DNA of 64,000 nucleotides from Paratrimastix pyriformis (lineage: Eukaryota > Preaxostyla > Paratrimastigidae). Of the stretch, positions 1 through 17,290 are shown one piece after another (positions within the stretch are counted from its first letter, which is position 1; every line of letters begins with the position of its first letter). A model generated the notes under the pieces. The model worked only from the letters and a program-made list of their open reading frames with translations, was not told where the DNA came from and ran no database searches. The stretch spans positions 62,001 to 126,000 of the forward strand of contig JAPMOS010000092.1 in assembly GCA_027972325.1 (NCBI GenBank), written 5' to 3'. Position numbers and translations under genes: made by a program.

Positions 1-230
1 AGTGAACGAGTGGCGTGTCTGCGCCTCGGCCAGCCACTGCCAGAGGCTGCGTGGGGGTGGGGGCGCCACGGGCCCCTTCTGGTGGGGGCGGCGGCGGGCG
101 GGTTGCGGGGGTAGCGTGGGTCGGGCGGCGGCCGCCAGGGCCCGGGCTATGGCGTTGGGGCGCTCCCACTGGGCGATGAACTGGCCGTTGGGGGGCGAAA
201 GTAAGCTCAGGACGTTGGCGGCGTCCTGAG
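1..230 (-). CDS. Exon of an unrecognised protein, runs off the window
   Basis: On the reverse strand an acceptor (tacacag) at 231-236 opens a reading frame that stays open to the window edge, about 75 residues beginning QDAANVLSLL. It has no membrane segment, so it is not obviously the missing C-terminal half of the channel gene upstream of it on the same strand. The end is Pro/Arg-rich. I do not recognise it. It could be the next gene on this strand or a later exon of the channel gene. Confidence 0.35.
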
Positions 231-467
231 CTGTGTACTTCCGGTGAAACCTTAAGCCGGGGGGGGAACCCGACCGACAGCCGCTCTCATCTCTCACGCC
301 GCCAGTTTCCTGACGCGTCGGCCCATCCTCGGAGAGGACTTCCCGATATTTGAGCTGTCTTGCCGGCTTGCAAGGCCGACTAACCGAGCCAGAGCCGACT
401 CTTCCGGTGTCCTGTCCCCCGAAGGGGTCGGATGGTTTTTACTGCCGTTCCGGAATGTGGAGAAATG

Positions 468-543
468 GTACGGGGCCGGCGGGGTGTGAACCCGGACCCT
501 AAGGCGCTGCAGGGTTGCGCTCTAACCACTGAGCTACTCCTCC
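468..543 (-). repeat. tRNA-like element, copy A (decayed SINE or tRNA pseudogene)
   Basis: Reverse strand reads a D-arm-like TAGCTCAGTGGTTAGAGC, then GCAACCCTGC and a T-arm-like CCGGGTTCACACC. It shares the same order of words with the copy at 56134-56217. Box A is good, box B is partly eroded, and the anticodon stem does not pair, so a working tRNA gene is unlikely. It lies downstream of the channel gene exon at 916-1142. No clear target duplication was seen here. Confidence 0.55.
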
Positions 544-569
544 ACGTACATCATCCAATCAGAGACATG

Positions 570-595
570 CTCGCAAATACACAGCATGTTCTCTC
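570..595 (+). repeat. Short dispersed repeat, copy 1
   Basis: Contains gcaaatacacagcatgttct. The same word recurs at 2911-2935, 17612-17635, 18391-18415 (diverged) and inverted at 18251-18275. Here it is followed at once by an inverted partial copy (gctgtgtatttgc), giving a small hairpin, and then by an (ATCC)n tract. Confidence 0.6.
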
Positions 596-708
596 TGCTG
601 TGTATTTGCTCATCAATCCAACCATCCAACCATCCAACCATCCAGCCATCATCCAGTCATCATCATCCTCATCATCCAGTCATCATCATTCATCCATTCT
701 CCACCACC

Positions 709-758
709 AGGCCAGGCCCACCAGCAGCATCAGAAGGCAGCCAGGCCGTGAGAAGGTC
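709..758 (-). repeat. Decayed copy of a channel-gene exon segment
   Basis: About 50 bp resembling 996-1047, the part of the exon coding for LLTAWLPS. It lies downstream of that exon on the reverse strand and has lost its reading frame. It is one of the exon-segment copies found beside exons of this gene. Confidence 0.5.
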
Positions 759-915
759 AGCCACCAGTTCGGTGTTTGGGGTTTGGTGGTGTGCTTTTGA
801 AGTCCCGCGGCATCCAGAAAAGTATGGGACATCCAAAAAAATATTATGGGATGGTAAATTTAAATTCCGATCTCATATTTTGTTTTTGTTTTTTTCGAAC
901 AAGAACAACGCAGAC

Positions 916-7205
<6,290 letters not shown>

Positions 7206-7325
7206 CTGCACGACGGAGAGCACATTATCCCAGGTGGAATGAACCTTCTCCTCCCAGAGAATCGTTACGGATGACGCCGTTGAAACGCACTTAGTCAAGA
7301 TCTCCCAAAAGGTTACAGCGTCATC
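7206..7325. promoter_or_regulatory. Short head-to-head intergenic region
   Basis: The channel gene (-) and the SCI1-like gene (+) start within about 120 bp of each other, so they probably share a bidirectional promoter. No TATA box or other element is recognisable. The first channel exon may extend into this stretch, because its frame is open upstream. Confidence 0.35.
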
Positions 7326-8436
7326 ATGCAGCAACCCGAGGCCGAGAAAAAGGAAAAGGAAAAGGAGGAGTCTGTTCGGATTGATTTTGGTGTTCAAATT
7401 TGATTCTGCGTTTTCTGGCATTTTCAGGGACGAGAGCTCGGAGTCGAGCGAGGAGGACCATCACAAGAAGAAGCACCACCACCACCATCACAAGCACGAC
7501 GACAAGGATAAGAAGGAGAAAAAGAGCAAGAAGAGCAAGCACCATCATCACCATCATCATAAGAAGGACTCCTCCGATGAGGAGGTGGATGATTCCCGCA
7601 TCAAGGAGGCCAAATCCCTGCTGGAGCACGCCGATCGGGCTCGCCAGACCGCCAAACAAGTCGTTTTGACGAACAACGACTTCTACGCGTATAATGCCCC
7701 ATTTCGGGTCTGGTTGACCCAGGCCAAGCGCAAATACTTCGATGAACTCGATGCCGAGGCGGCCCACGAGCTCTTCGATCGCGAGTTCCTTCCAGCCTGG
7801 AACGCAGGCACCCTGTTGGATGCCGTTTACGATGTCTGTATCACCCATGGGCACATTCAAAAAAATGAATTCAATTTGTTTTTCCGGCGCGTGTCGCTCT
7901 CACCCCCTTTATGCAGGCCTCGAACTTCAGCGACCAGGCGGCTGCTGCCCGGACGCGGCATCGGTGGGTCTTTCAGGGGATCGACCAGCTGGCCGTGGAC
8001 ACGGTGCGGGACCAGGTCGACAGCGAGACACACAAGTCATTCGAGGCCGCCTTTCAGGTCAGTCGACATCCCCCCTCCCGTCTTCATCCCCCGACCAGCT
8101 TCCATTCCCCCCATCTCATGCCAATCAACTACCTCCCCCATTTCCCGCCCTTTCCCTCTTCCCACCGCACACCCACCCAGCGGCCCGTCCCTCGGCTCGA
8201 CCCCCCAGATGCTCCCACCACCACCTCCTCCGGCCCCGCCGCCTCCGCCGCCACAGGCTCGGCTCCCTTTGGGATGTCCGGAGCTGTTGCTAGTGGGGGG
8301 ACTGCAGCCGGGGCGGCACCCCCGCCCCCAAGGCGCGTGATCGGGCCCACGAGACCAGGGGCCCCGCTGCCCGACCAGGCGCAGGCGTTTCGTGACCAGC
8401 TGCCGCCTGGGGAGGGCGATGCGGAGGATGGTCCGA

Positions 8437-8467
<31 letters not shown>

Positions 8468-8480
8468 GTGGTGATGACTG

Positions 8481-8530
<50 letters not shown>

Positions 8531-11500
8531 GGATGATGATGATGATGATGATGATGATTGGATGATTGGATGATGGATGATGGATGATGGATGATGGATG
8601 ATGGATGATGGATGATGGATGATGATGATGATGATGATGATTGGATGATGATTGGATGATGATTGGATGATGATTGAATGATGATTGGATGATGATTGGA
8701 TGATGATTGAATGATGATTGGATGATGATTGAATGATTGGTTGGATGATGGTGATGATGAGCGCTCGCTCTCATCACCATCAATCATCATCATCATCCAG
8801 CCATTATCCATCATCATCCATCATTCCCCACTCACCAACTCACTCCCTCTCCCCCCCCCCACCACCACCACCATCCCAACAGCGGAGCGGTACCGGCGTG
8901 GTATCATCATCATCCAAGCAATATCCATCATACATCACTCCCTCTCATCCCAACAGCGGAGAGGTACCGGCGTGGTATCATCATCATCCAAGCAATATCC
9001 ATCATACATCACTCCCTCTCATCCCAACAGCGGAGAGGTACCGGCGTGGGATGCAGCACAAGCGGGATGTGCTGATGCGGAAGGAGCGCGAACAGTACCT
9101 CGAGGAGCTTGCCCCAAAGCCCACCGGCCAGTCCGCAGCGCCTGTCACTGCCCTCCACCATAGTCAATTATCATCATCCAATCATCCAATCATCCAATCA
9201 TCTCCAATCATCTCCAATCATCCAATCATCACCATCGGTGTGCGTCGTAAAAGATGGAGGTGTGTCGTGGAAGTGTATGTCAAAGGTGGAAGTGTGTGTG
9301 ATGGGGGGGGGGGGGGGGGGAGGGGGAGGAATGGAGGGCCCGAAATGGAGGAGGGAGGGAAGACGGAGGATGTGGGGAGAGGGTGGGGAGTGGGGCAGGG
9401 TGGGGTGGGTGGTGGCCGGGGCCGATAGAGGGGGGGGGGGGGTGGGGGCTGCTGCTAGTGGCTTGCCAAGGACGGTGGGGGTATGTGTTTGTGATGGCTG
9501 GCACTGCGAACTGTCCTACGACACATCGACACACACTTCCACCTCCCCGCCCGCCCGCCCACCCACCCACCCACCCATCACCATCACACCATCACACACA
9601 CCCCTGCCCCTGTCACAGCGATGCCGTGGTTGCCAAGCGGCGTGAGATCGGGGCCAAGATGCGTGCTGGCCGGGAGAACAGCCCCGAGTATGGCGAGGAC
9701 GACCTGATGGGGGGCTCCTTCGATGCCCGGTCTGTGTCACTATGCCGTTGTGTGTGTAGATGTGTGTGGATGTGTGCCCGAATGGTGTTCCCCTGGATGC
9801 TGCACTGGGGGGTGCCGGCACCCAGCAGCGCCCGGACCTGGTGCTGCGCTCGGAGACACTGAAAAAGATTGTGCTCCTGGAACTTACAGTCCCCTCGGAG
9901 CACAATGTGAGTGCGGCACACGAGCGTAAAACAGCCCGCTATTTGGCCCTGACCCGCGACCTGGCGGTGAAGGGCTGGACGGTGGAGCTGGTCTCCTTCG
10001 AGGTGGGCTCCATCGGGTTCCTGACACGTTCCTATCATGCCATGACCCGGCTGCTGGGCATTGGCTCCAAAACCCTCTCCACCTCGATCTCTGACACTGT
10101 CCTGCGCTGCAGTTACTGGATCTTCCTGTCCCGGGGCGACCAAGTGTGGACCCCATGGGCGATCCATCTGTAACTCAGCTGCCTGTCCTGACCCGTGTCC
10201 CTTGTCCCCTGTCCTGTCCCGTCCCCCTTGCTCGTCCCGTCCTTTTGTTTTGCTCGTCCCGTCCCGTGGTGGTGTGTGGCCGGGGGGATCCCCCGGAGGT
10301 GGTGGCACTGCCCCTAGCGCTCCGATCAGTAGGCTCATTCTGGGTGCCACTACACTTTCCGGATCCACTCCCCGTCTCGTGGGGATGGACCGTTTTCTTT
10401 CTTCGTCCTGTCCCTACTTCTGCTCCCCCACACTCTCCACACCCCGGCCCCGTCCCGTCCCGTCCCGTCCCGTCCCGTCCGTCCCGTTCTTCACCGTGCC
10501 CCTCTGTGCTACGTGCGGCCTGTCCTGGTCGTGCTGCCCCTACGTCCCGTCCCTGGTGCGCCGTCCCGTCCCGACCCGTCCCGTTCGTTGCCCGTCCCGT
10601 CCGTCGTCGATGCTCGCCATCGACATTCTACTTGCGCACCCAATCGAAAAGGTCTGTGTCATATGCTCCGATTGCCCCTTGTCTTGCCTGTGTCGGGGAC
10701 CCCTTTGGCGCGACACATGCTGCTGCCGTGCGATGTGGTGAGAGCGTGAGCTGTCCATCCACACCATGTGACGGATCCCTTGTGGGTCCTGATTTCCGGT
10801 CTCGGATGTTGACGTGCTCTTCCGCCTGAGCGCTTTGCCGTTGACTGACCCTTGTTCGCTGCCGCCTGCTTGCGTATGTTGGCTTGGTGGACACTGCTTG
10901 ACTATGGCGCTTCCCTCGTGGACTGTGCCTACATTTCTTGCGGTGTCTCTCTTCCCTCTTTTCAATCTGAGTATGGCGAGGATGACCTGATGGGGGGCGG
11001 TGGAAAGGACTCCTTCGATGCCCGGTCTGTGTCTCTGTGTCACTGTGTCTCTGTGGCTGTGTGGCTGTGTGTCCGTGTGTGTGCCGATCAAACAAAATGT
11101 GTCTGGATGTGTATGGCGAGGACGATGATGGGGCTGAGGAAAGGACTCCACCGATGCCCGGTCTTTGTGTTGTTGTGTGTCGCTGTGTCTCGCTGTCTCT
11201 GCTGTGTCTCGTTGTGTCTCGTTGTGTCTCGTTGTGTCTCGTTGTGTCGCTGTGTCTCGTTGTGTCTCGTTGTGTCTCGTTGTGTCTCGTTGTGTCTCGC
11301 TGTGTCTCGCTGTGTCTCGCTGTGTCTCGCTGTGTGTCACTGTGTGTCACTGTGTGTCACTGTGTGTCGCTGTGTGTCGCTGTGTCTCGTTGTGTCTCGT
11401 TGTGTCGCTGTGTGTCGCTGTGTCTCTGCTGTGTCTCGTTGTGTCGCTGTGCGTCACTGTGTGTCACTGTGTGTCACTGTGTGTCACTGTGTGTCGCTGT

Positions 11501-12425
11501 GTGTCACTGTGTGTCGCTGTGTGTCGCTGTGTGTCGCTGTGTCTCTGCTGTGTCTCGTTGTGTCGCTGTGTGTCACTGTGTGTCACTGTGTCTCTGCTGT
11601 GTCTCGTTGTGTCGCTGTGTTTCACTGTGTTTCACTGTGTGTCACTGTGTGTCGCTGTGTGTCTCTGCCCTGCACAGAAATGTCTGGATGTGGATGTATG
11701 GATGTGCGGCGAGGACAACCTGGTGGAGCGGGGCAAGGGACTCATTCGTTCCATGTCTCAAGTTGTGTGGGTGGAGAGAACCGTGAGCGGGTGTGCGTGT
11801 GTGTCCAAAGGACGTTGATGATGGTTCCTGCTTTTCCATGTTCTCAATGCCACCCAACCGGCACCATCCCCCAATCCACGGCAGGGTTCGCCGCAAGAAG
11901 GAGGTGGAAGCGCGCAAGGTTGAATCGAGCCGACAGCAGGTCCGTTTTGTGGGTTGTGTGTGTGTGTGGGGGGGGGGGGGGGGGGGGTGGGGGATGTGTG
12001 AATCTGTGTGGATGTGACCCGGCTGGATATGACCCGGATATGACCCCGGGATGCGACTTTTGCCGCTGCGTAATCGTCAGACTGATCGTGTACGCTGGTG
12101 AGCAGTCCTCGTAAAATGCAGCCTGTTCATTCAAAAGTGTGCAGCCACACAGAACTGTCCAGAAGCGTATATTCTCGTCGTTCTGCTCGTTTTCCTCCCC
12201 GGCCCAGGTTTTGTTCTTCTTGTGCGCCGCTTCCACAATCTGACCTGCCTGTTTGTTGCTGTTTCTTCTGTTTTTTGTCGTTGTCAGGTGGCCGCCTACC
12301 AGGAGCGGGAGAAGGAGCGCATGTCCAAGTTCATGTCGGCCCTGGGGAACACCAGCCGATTCGCTTCGGGCGGCACCGAGCAGACGGGACCCTTCGGGGC
12401 GGCCAATGCCCCGGGACCATTGTAA
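7326..12425 (+). CDS. SCI1-like nuclear protein, 8 exons, 414 aa
   Basis: Exons 7326-7369, 7428-7833, 7917-8057, 8181-8430, 9031-9130, 9619-9729, 11885-11939 and 12288-12425 join in phase to 414 aa. The ATG at 7326 is preferred because its GTCTGT donor restores the frame. Residues 1-65 are acidic and His/Lys-rich (nuclear, disordered). About residues 95-150 (FYAYNAPFRVWL, ELFDREFLPAWN) and HRWVFQGID resemble plant style cell-cycle inhibitor 1 (SCI1). Then comes a Pro/Ala linker with IGPTRPGAPLP, and a charged helical C-terminus (LEELAPKPTG, SPEYGEDDLMGG, AAYQEREKERM). No catalytic motif. The C-terminal half looks conserved but I cannot name its family. SCI1 proteins are nuclear; a role in cell cycle or RNA processing is inference. 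Confidence 0.75.
8436..8760. repeat. (GAT)n / (GGAT)n microsatellite
   Basis: GATGAT repeats with GGATGATT variants fill the intron between exons 8181-8430 and 9031-9130 of the SCI1-like gene. Confidence 0.95.
8873..9050 (+). repeat. Triplicated splice acceptor, 74-bp period
   Basis: Three tandem copies, starting at 8881, 8955 and 9029, each hold acceptor cccaacag followed by the exon codons for ERYRRG. Only the last copy continues into the exon. Using an earlier acceptor would add the repeat sequence in between. Confidence 0.85.
9826..10173 (+). mobile_element. PD-(D/E)XK nuclease-like fragment inside an intron
   Basis: An open frame of about 115 residues ends at TAA 10171-10173. It contains RPDLVL, then LLELTVP eleven residues on, then HERKTARYLAL and GWTVELVSFEVGSIGF. 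The spacing PD...ELTVP fits the PD-(D/E)XK nuclease core, and similar stretches are common in animal and protist mobile elements. It lies in the 2.1-kb intron of the SCI1-like gene, in the same strand sense, with no start of its own and no neighbouring element parts. I take it as a fragment of a transposable element; the family is not determined. Confidence 0.5.
10440..10610. repeat. GTCCC-rich tract
   Basis: Imperfect cccgtcccgt repeats follow the nuclease fragment. Nothing coding is seen between 10174 and 10960. Confidence 0.7.
10966..11160 (+). repeat. Two copies of the SCI1-like exon 6 donor edge
   Basis: 10970-11030 and 11108-11155 repeat the end of exon 9619-9729 (codons for EYGEDDLMGG and the GCCCG/GTCT donor), the first with a short insertion. 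They lie 1.2-1.4 kb downstream of the real donor, in the same intron. Confidence 0.75.
11030..11672. repeat. (TGTGTCKC)n satellite
   Basis: Roughly 80 units of an octamer, tgtgtctc/tgtgtcgc/tgtgtcac, directly after the copied exon edge that itself ends in gtctgtgtc. The array appears to have grown from that donor sequence. Long frames across it (Cys-Val-Ser-Leu repeats) are artefacts. Confidence 0.95.
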
Positions 12426-12591
12426 TGATCGGGTTTTTCGAAGGAACAGATGGGGTATTAAAGGGGTCTGGCCCAGACGCAGATTGTGAACCGAGTCGTC
12501 ACCAGAGCTCGCGTGTTCGCCTTCAACAACGACACCAAAAAGACCGGCACGGTCTGCACTCCCTCTGGTCGGACGAAGCTGTGTCGCCGGG

Positions 12592-14803
12592 ATGGAAGTC
12601 ACTGCCCGCCCTGACAGCACCAATGACACAGACGAGCGTTGCCCGCGTTCCTCATGCCGCCGTACTCGAAGGCAACTCGAATATGTCATCCCCACCGGAA
12701 GAGGAGACGATGAATCATGGCGATGCCCGGCTGTTCGCAACTTCCCACAATCACTGTCCGGAACTTCTTTCTTCTTTTCTTGAGTAGTGTCGCGCACATT
12801 ATGAAGATCCGGTCTTCTTAAGTTGTGGTCCGTCGCTCTGTCGACCATCCTAAAATGCTTCCTCCGCAAGGGGACACAATCTGCCGGGCCTGCGCGGCAG
12901 CCACCACTGACGTTTGCCCAGCGTGCAGTGAAAAACTGAAGGCCCTCCCAGAGTCTGTGACTTTGATCGTTCCACATTGAAACGATGATCCTTGCAGGCT
13001 GTGTCCTTCGCGGATCGTTCAGCGCCAGGTTCAAAAGATGCAGTGCCACTGTCCCAACCGTGGGCTGGGCTGTGCGGCCCTGATTGGTGTGCTGGATGTG
13101 GAGCATCACCTGGGGGCGGAATGCGAGTGGCGCGAGGAGGCGTGCGACCTGTGCCACCAGCAGGTCCGGCGGGCTGAGATGGCCCGCCACAAGGACACCA
13201 CCTGCGCCCGCAAGCCGGTCCGTCTCCCGCGGCCACCAATCTCTACACATTCCCGGCACAATGATTATTTTCTCATCATTCGCCGCCTCATGAACGCGGA
13301 TTGCAGATGTCCTGCGGGTACGCGGATGTGGGCTGCCCGACCCGGTGCCCGCAGGAAGTCCTGCCTGATCACGAGCGGGATGGGATGGCAGCCCACATGG
13401 GCCTCCTCAGGCAATGCCTGGCCGGCACCTCGCTCGAACTGGCCCAGACCAGGCACGAGCTGACCCAGTGCAGGGAGGAACTGGGTGGGCAGGTGGCAGC
13501 CACCAAAGCCGAGCTGACCGGATGTCAAGCGGAGCTGGCCCAGACCAAGCACAGTCTGGAAGCCCTCCGAGCGTTCGTGGATCAGGTCCGTGCGGCCTCG
13601 CTGGTGTTCTCCCCTCTTCCCAAGGCCCCCATTGGAACGTGCACTTTCTCTTCGCCTACGTCCTCACAAAGATCGACCCTCTGCTCCTTGCGCCAACAGC
13701 TGATCACCCCGCCGGCTGCCCCCGAGGGCCTGGAGGCCCGCTGGGACGAGGCCACGAATGATGTTGCCCTCGAATGGCGACCCCTGCCTTCCGCTGCTGC
13801 TTCACCGGCCTCCGCCGACGCACCATCACCACCGGGGCCCCCCGTCCGCTACCGGGTGCATGTCGCACTTGTGGTTGGCGGCAAAGGCGCGGGAGATGAT
13901 GGCGGTCTCAGGAGCGGTGTCGTCTACCTGGGCCCCGAGTGCCGCTGCCGGTACCGCTTCCCCCCTGGCGCGACGCCTGGGTTCGAGGCCCACTGTGCGG
14001 TGGTGGCCATGCGGGGCCTGGCCGAGAGCGGCCCCTCCGCCACCGCCATCTGTACGCACCCCGGTCCGTAACCCCGAGCGACCCCCCCCCCCCCCCCCAT
14101 CCCTCTCCATCCCTCTCCCTCCACTCAGCACCCGCATCGCGAACACATCCACACCCATCCCCAACCATACTCCTCATAGAGTGGAACCGCATCATCGTCC
14201 TCCCTCCCCAACCCCTCACTCCCCCGGTGGCCTCCAGACATTGTGTTCACGTATGACCACGACATGGACGAGCGGGGCCTGTTCTACTTCATCGGCACCC
14301 AGGGCCGCACCCAGCCCTGGCGCAACCCGGCCGAGGCGGGCTGGGTCAACACCATCCGCTCGTCCGATTGCGGCTTCGGGAGGCCCTCTGATATCGTGGG
14401 CCGGGAGGCCTGCAACAGCCTGACCGACAGCCAGCCCAACTCGTGGTGGTATGTTCACCTGTGTCCGGTGTTCCTCTTCAGGCCCACCCACTACACCCTC
14501 CGCCACAGCAACTACCCAAGTTACGTGGAGCATCGGTTGCAGTCGTGGCGGCTGGAGGGCTCGGTGGACGGTGCCGAAGGCAGCTGGCGGACGCTGGACG
14601 AGCACACCAACGAGCCCAACGCCATCCCCGCCCGTGCCGATGCCATGGCCACCTTCGCCGTGGCCCCCGACCGGGCATTCCCGGCCCGCCTCTTCCGGGT
14701 GCTGATGACCGGCCCCAGCCCCTGCGGGCGACACTACCTGGTGCTGTCGGGCCTGGAGATGTACGGGACCCTCTTGAATCCCGACCTTCAGCAGCCGCCC
14801 TGA
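12592..14803 (+). CDS. C1: RING/TRAF-zinc-finger, FN3 and F5/8C protein, 563 aa
   Basis: Seven exons (12592-12732, 12788-12827, 12871-12952, 12998-13217, 13307-13585, 13700-14063, 14238-14803) join in phase; all introns are short (43-174 nt). Residues 44-88 form a RING (WRCPA, HYEDPVFLSCG, DTICRAC, CPAC) split over three exons. Residues 88-195 hold TRAF-type zinc fingers (CHCPNRGLGC, CEWREEACDLC, CGYADVGC). Then a short Thr/Gln coiled coil, an FN3 domain (APEGLEARWDEA, RYRVHVALV, GPECRCRYRF) and a C-terminal F5/8C-like domain (DHDMDERGLFYF, LQSWRLEGS, LSGLEMYG). The RING predicts E3 ubiquitin ligase activity; the last domain should bind a ligand, unknown. First of a tandem family. Residues 406-422 of this copy (YVHLCPVFLF) are unlike all paralogues. 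Confidence 0.85.
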
Positions 14804-15469
14804 CTTATGCCATTTCCAGTCACATTGCCTCCTTCTTCGGATCCACTCTCCGCCTCTTTTCTGCTCACACGACCCCGGGTGGAACCGCCCTTATCCTCAC
14901 GTTGGTCCGGGTTCCCTCCGGGGTGTTCCACTTGGCAACGCGGATCTCCATTTCCCGACTTGCTCCGAGCACTGCCGTGGCTCGTTCCCTCTTTTCCTGC
15001 GGTGGTGCGCCAGTCCCCATCTGATTCCCATCCCCTCCATTTGCTTGTTCACATTGTTTTCTTCGGACCCTTGCTCAGTTTTCGGAAATTTGGGGAGGAT
15101 ATGCATTTGCGGAACGCTCGCACACGAAAGCAAAAGACAGTGCGGATCAGTATGAGGGGAAAAAGGAGGATGGATGGCCACACGGCTGCAATACCACAAA
15201 ACTGACTGGGAGACGCACCGAAACAAAGCCGAATTTCAGCCGGCAGTCTGCATCGCCGTCGGGCGGAAGCTTCTCGAGCAAATTTAGAAATTTGAATTTG
15301 CCGATGGTGGAGGTCCTGTCGCCACGATTCTTGATCATTTGTTGATCTGGTGCGGGATGGTTGTTGGAAAAATCGCGAAGGCACAGCAGCCTTTGAGCTG
15401 CTCCTTTGGCCGGCGGTCTCGGTCGCGAGATGTTCATCTGTCTTTTTTGTGTTGCGTCTGACCGCCTAG

Positions 15470-16974
15470 GCCCTGAGCCATATCGATCTCCAGGCCCAAT
15501 TGGCCCAGGCCAAGACCCTGCTCCGTCAGAAGGCCCAGGAACTGGCCAAGATCAACATCGCGCTCGCATATACCCAGGGCGAGCTGGCCCAGACCCAAGA
15601 GCGCGCTTGGTCAGAGGACCCAGGAGCTTGCTGAGGCCAACCTCGCGCTCGCGCACACCCAGAGCGAGCTGGCCCAGACCAAGACCGAGCTGCTGACCCA
15701 GAGAATCTGTGGAGGATCTGGCCAGACCAAGACCCAGCTGCGCCGCTGCGAGTTGGAGCAAGCCCGGGCCACGGACCGGATGCAGCACGAGCTGGTCACC
15801 ATCCGGGAGCAGATCGGCCAGGTCCGTGGGGATGGAGTGAAGCCGCCGGCCCAGCGCCACCTCCCACCTGCCGTTGAGTTCTCACCCCCGTCTCGCGCTC
15901 TACTTCTAGTTGTTCATCGTCCCGCCGGCTGCCCCCGAGGGCCTGGCGGCCCGCTGGGACGAGGCTACGAAGGAGGTTGTCCTGGACTGGCAGCCCGTGC
16001 CCGGCATTCCAAGGGTTCGCTACCGGGTGCAGTCCACCCTTCTGGCCGGTTACGGCGCGGGCAGCGGCAGCCCTGTGGTCGTCTACACGGGCCCTGAGTG
16101 CTGCTGCCGGTACCGCTTCCCCCTTGATGTGGCCGAGGCCCGCTTTGTGGTGGTGGCCATGCGGGGCCTGGCCGAGAGCAGCCCCTCCGCCCCGGCCATC
16201 TGCACCCGCCCCTACCGTCCGACCCTCCCTGCCCCTGCCGATATGTCATTCCCATTCCCCTCGACTCCTGCCTGGGTGTCGGCATTAACATCCCATTCCT
16301 TTCCTCCTTCCCCTCCCCCCTCACCCGGCCCGGTGGCGACAGTTGTCTTCCAGTACGACCACAACACGGACGATCGGGGCCTGTTCTACTACATCGGCAC
16401 CCAGGGCCGCACCCAGCCCTGGCAAAACCCTGCCGAGGCGGGCTTGGTCACCGTCACCCGCTCATCCGACCACTGCGGGAAGGCCTCTGATGCCCTGGGG
16501 CGCCAGCCATGCTCCAGCTGGACATCCGACCGACCCAAGCCCTCATGGTGGCAGGTTGACCTGGGTGCGGGTCGCCTCTTCACGCCCACCCGCTACACCA
16601 TACGCCAGGACATCAACCCAGGCGCCACGGAGTTTCGGCTGCAGTCGTGGCGGCTGGAAGGCTGGGACGGGCGTGCCAAATGGCGGACCCTGGACGGGCA
16701 CACCAACGAGCACCTCCCCGCCCGTGTGGATGCCGCTGCCACCTTCGCCGTGGACCCCGAACGGGCATTCCCGGCCCGCCACTTCCGGGTGCTGATGACC
16801 GGCCCCAGCCCCAACGGCGAGCGCTACCTGTTGCTGTCGGGCTTCGAGATGTACGGCACCCTCCACCTCGACCACCACGCGATCGAGGGTGGAGCGGCCG
16901 AGGACGGAGCGGCGGAGAAGGCTGACGATCCTTGGCCGGCGCTGAAACCCGCGGTGGTGCATAGGCGCGAGTAA
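15470..16974 (+). pseudogene. C2: family copy lacking a recognisable N-terminus, coiled coil frameshifted
   Basis: Exon 15470-15821 follows acceptor accgcctag and encodes the coiled coil (LQAQLAQAKTLL, then QELAEANLALAHTQ), but the two halves lie in different frames, broken near 15606. FN3 is at 15910-16210; its usual G/GTCCGT donor is altered (taccgtccg). The F5/8C exon 16343-16974 is open to a stop. No RING or zinc finger is seen upstream; 15230-15330 keeps words found in the first exons of C7. Probably a decaying member of the C5/C7/C8 subfamily, and the parent of C3. Confidence 0.6.
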
Positions 16975-17259
16975 CCTTAATCACTCCTTGACATGTGGCC
17001 TGCGCCCTCGGCAAATATACTTTCTGTTCGCTCCGTCCGACTTCGAGCTTCGGGCAGGGGGACCGGGATCGACCAACGCCTGATCTCCGGATGTCAAGGG
17101 CCACCATCGACGGCCCAGCCCCAACGTACAGATCCGTCTTTCTGTCGTCCCTGCCCCCCAGCAGCGGCGGCGGCAGCAGCAGCAACCGTCTGCCGATCCA
17201 CTCCACGAGCTACTGTTCTATCTCCGGGAACACAGGGCGAAGACGGGAGGACGGGCACC

Positions 17260-17290
<31 letters not shown>

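Noticed and set aside
11030-11820. Three overlapping 217- to 420-codon frames rich in Cys-Val-Ser-Leu
   Set aside because: They arise from the tgtgtctc octamer array inside an intron of the SCI1-like gene.
14449-14484. A 36-nt intron in the last exon of C1
   Set aside because: Paralogues have coding sequence of the same length here and the frame is open without splicing; kept only as a finding.
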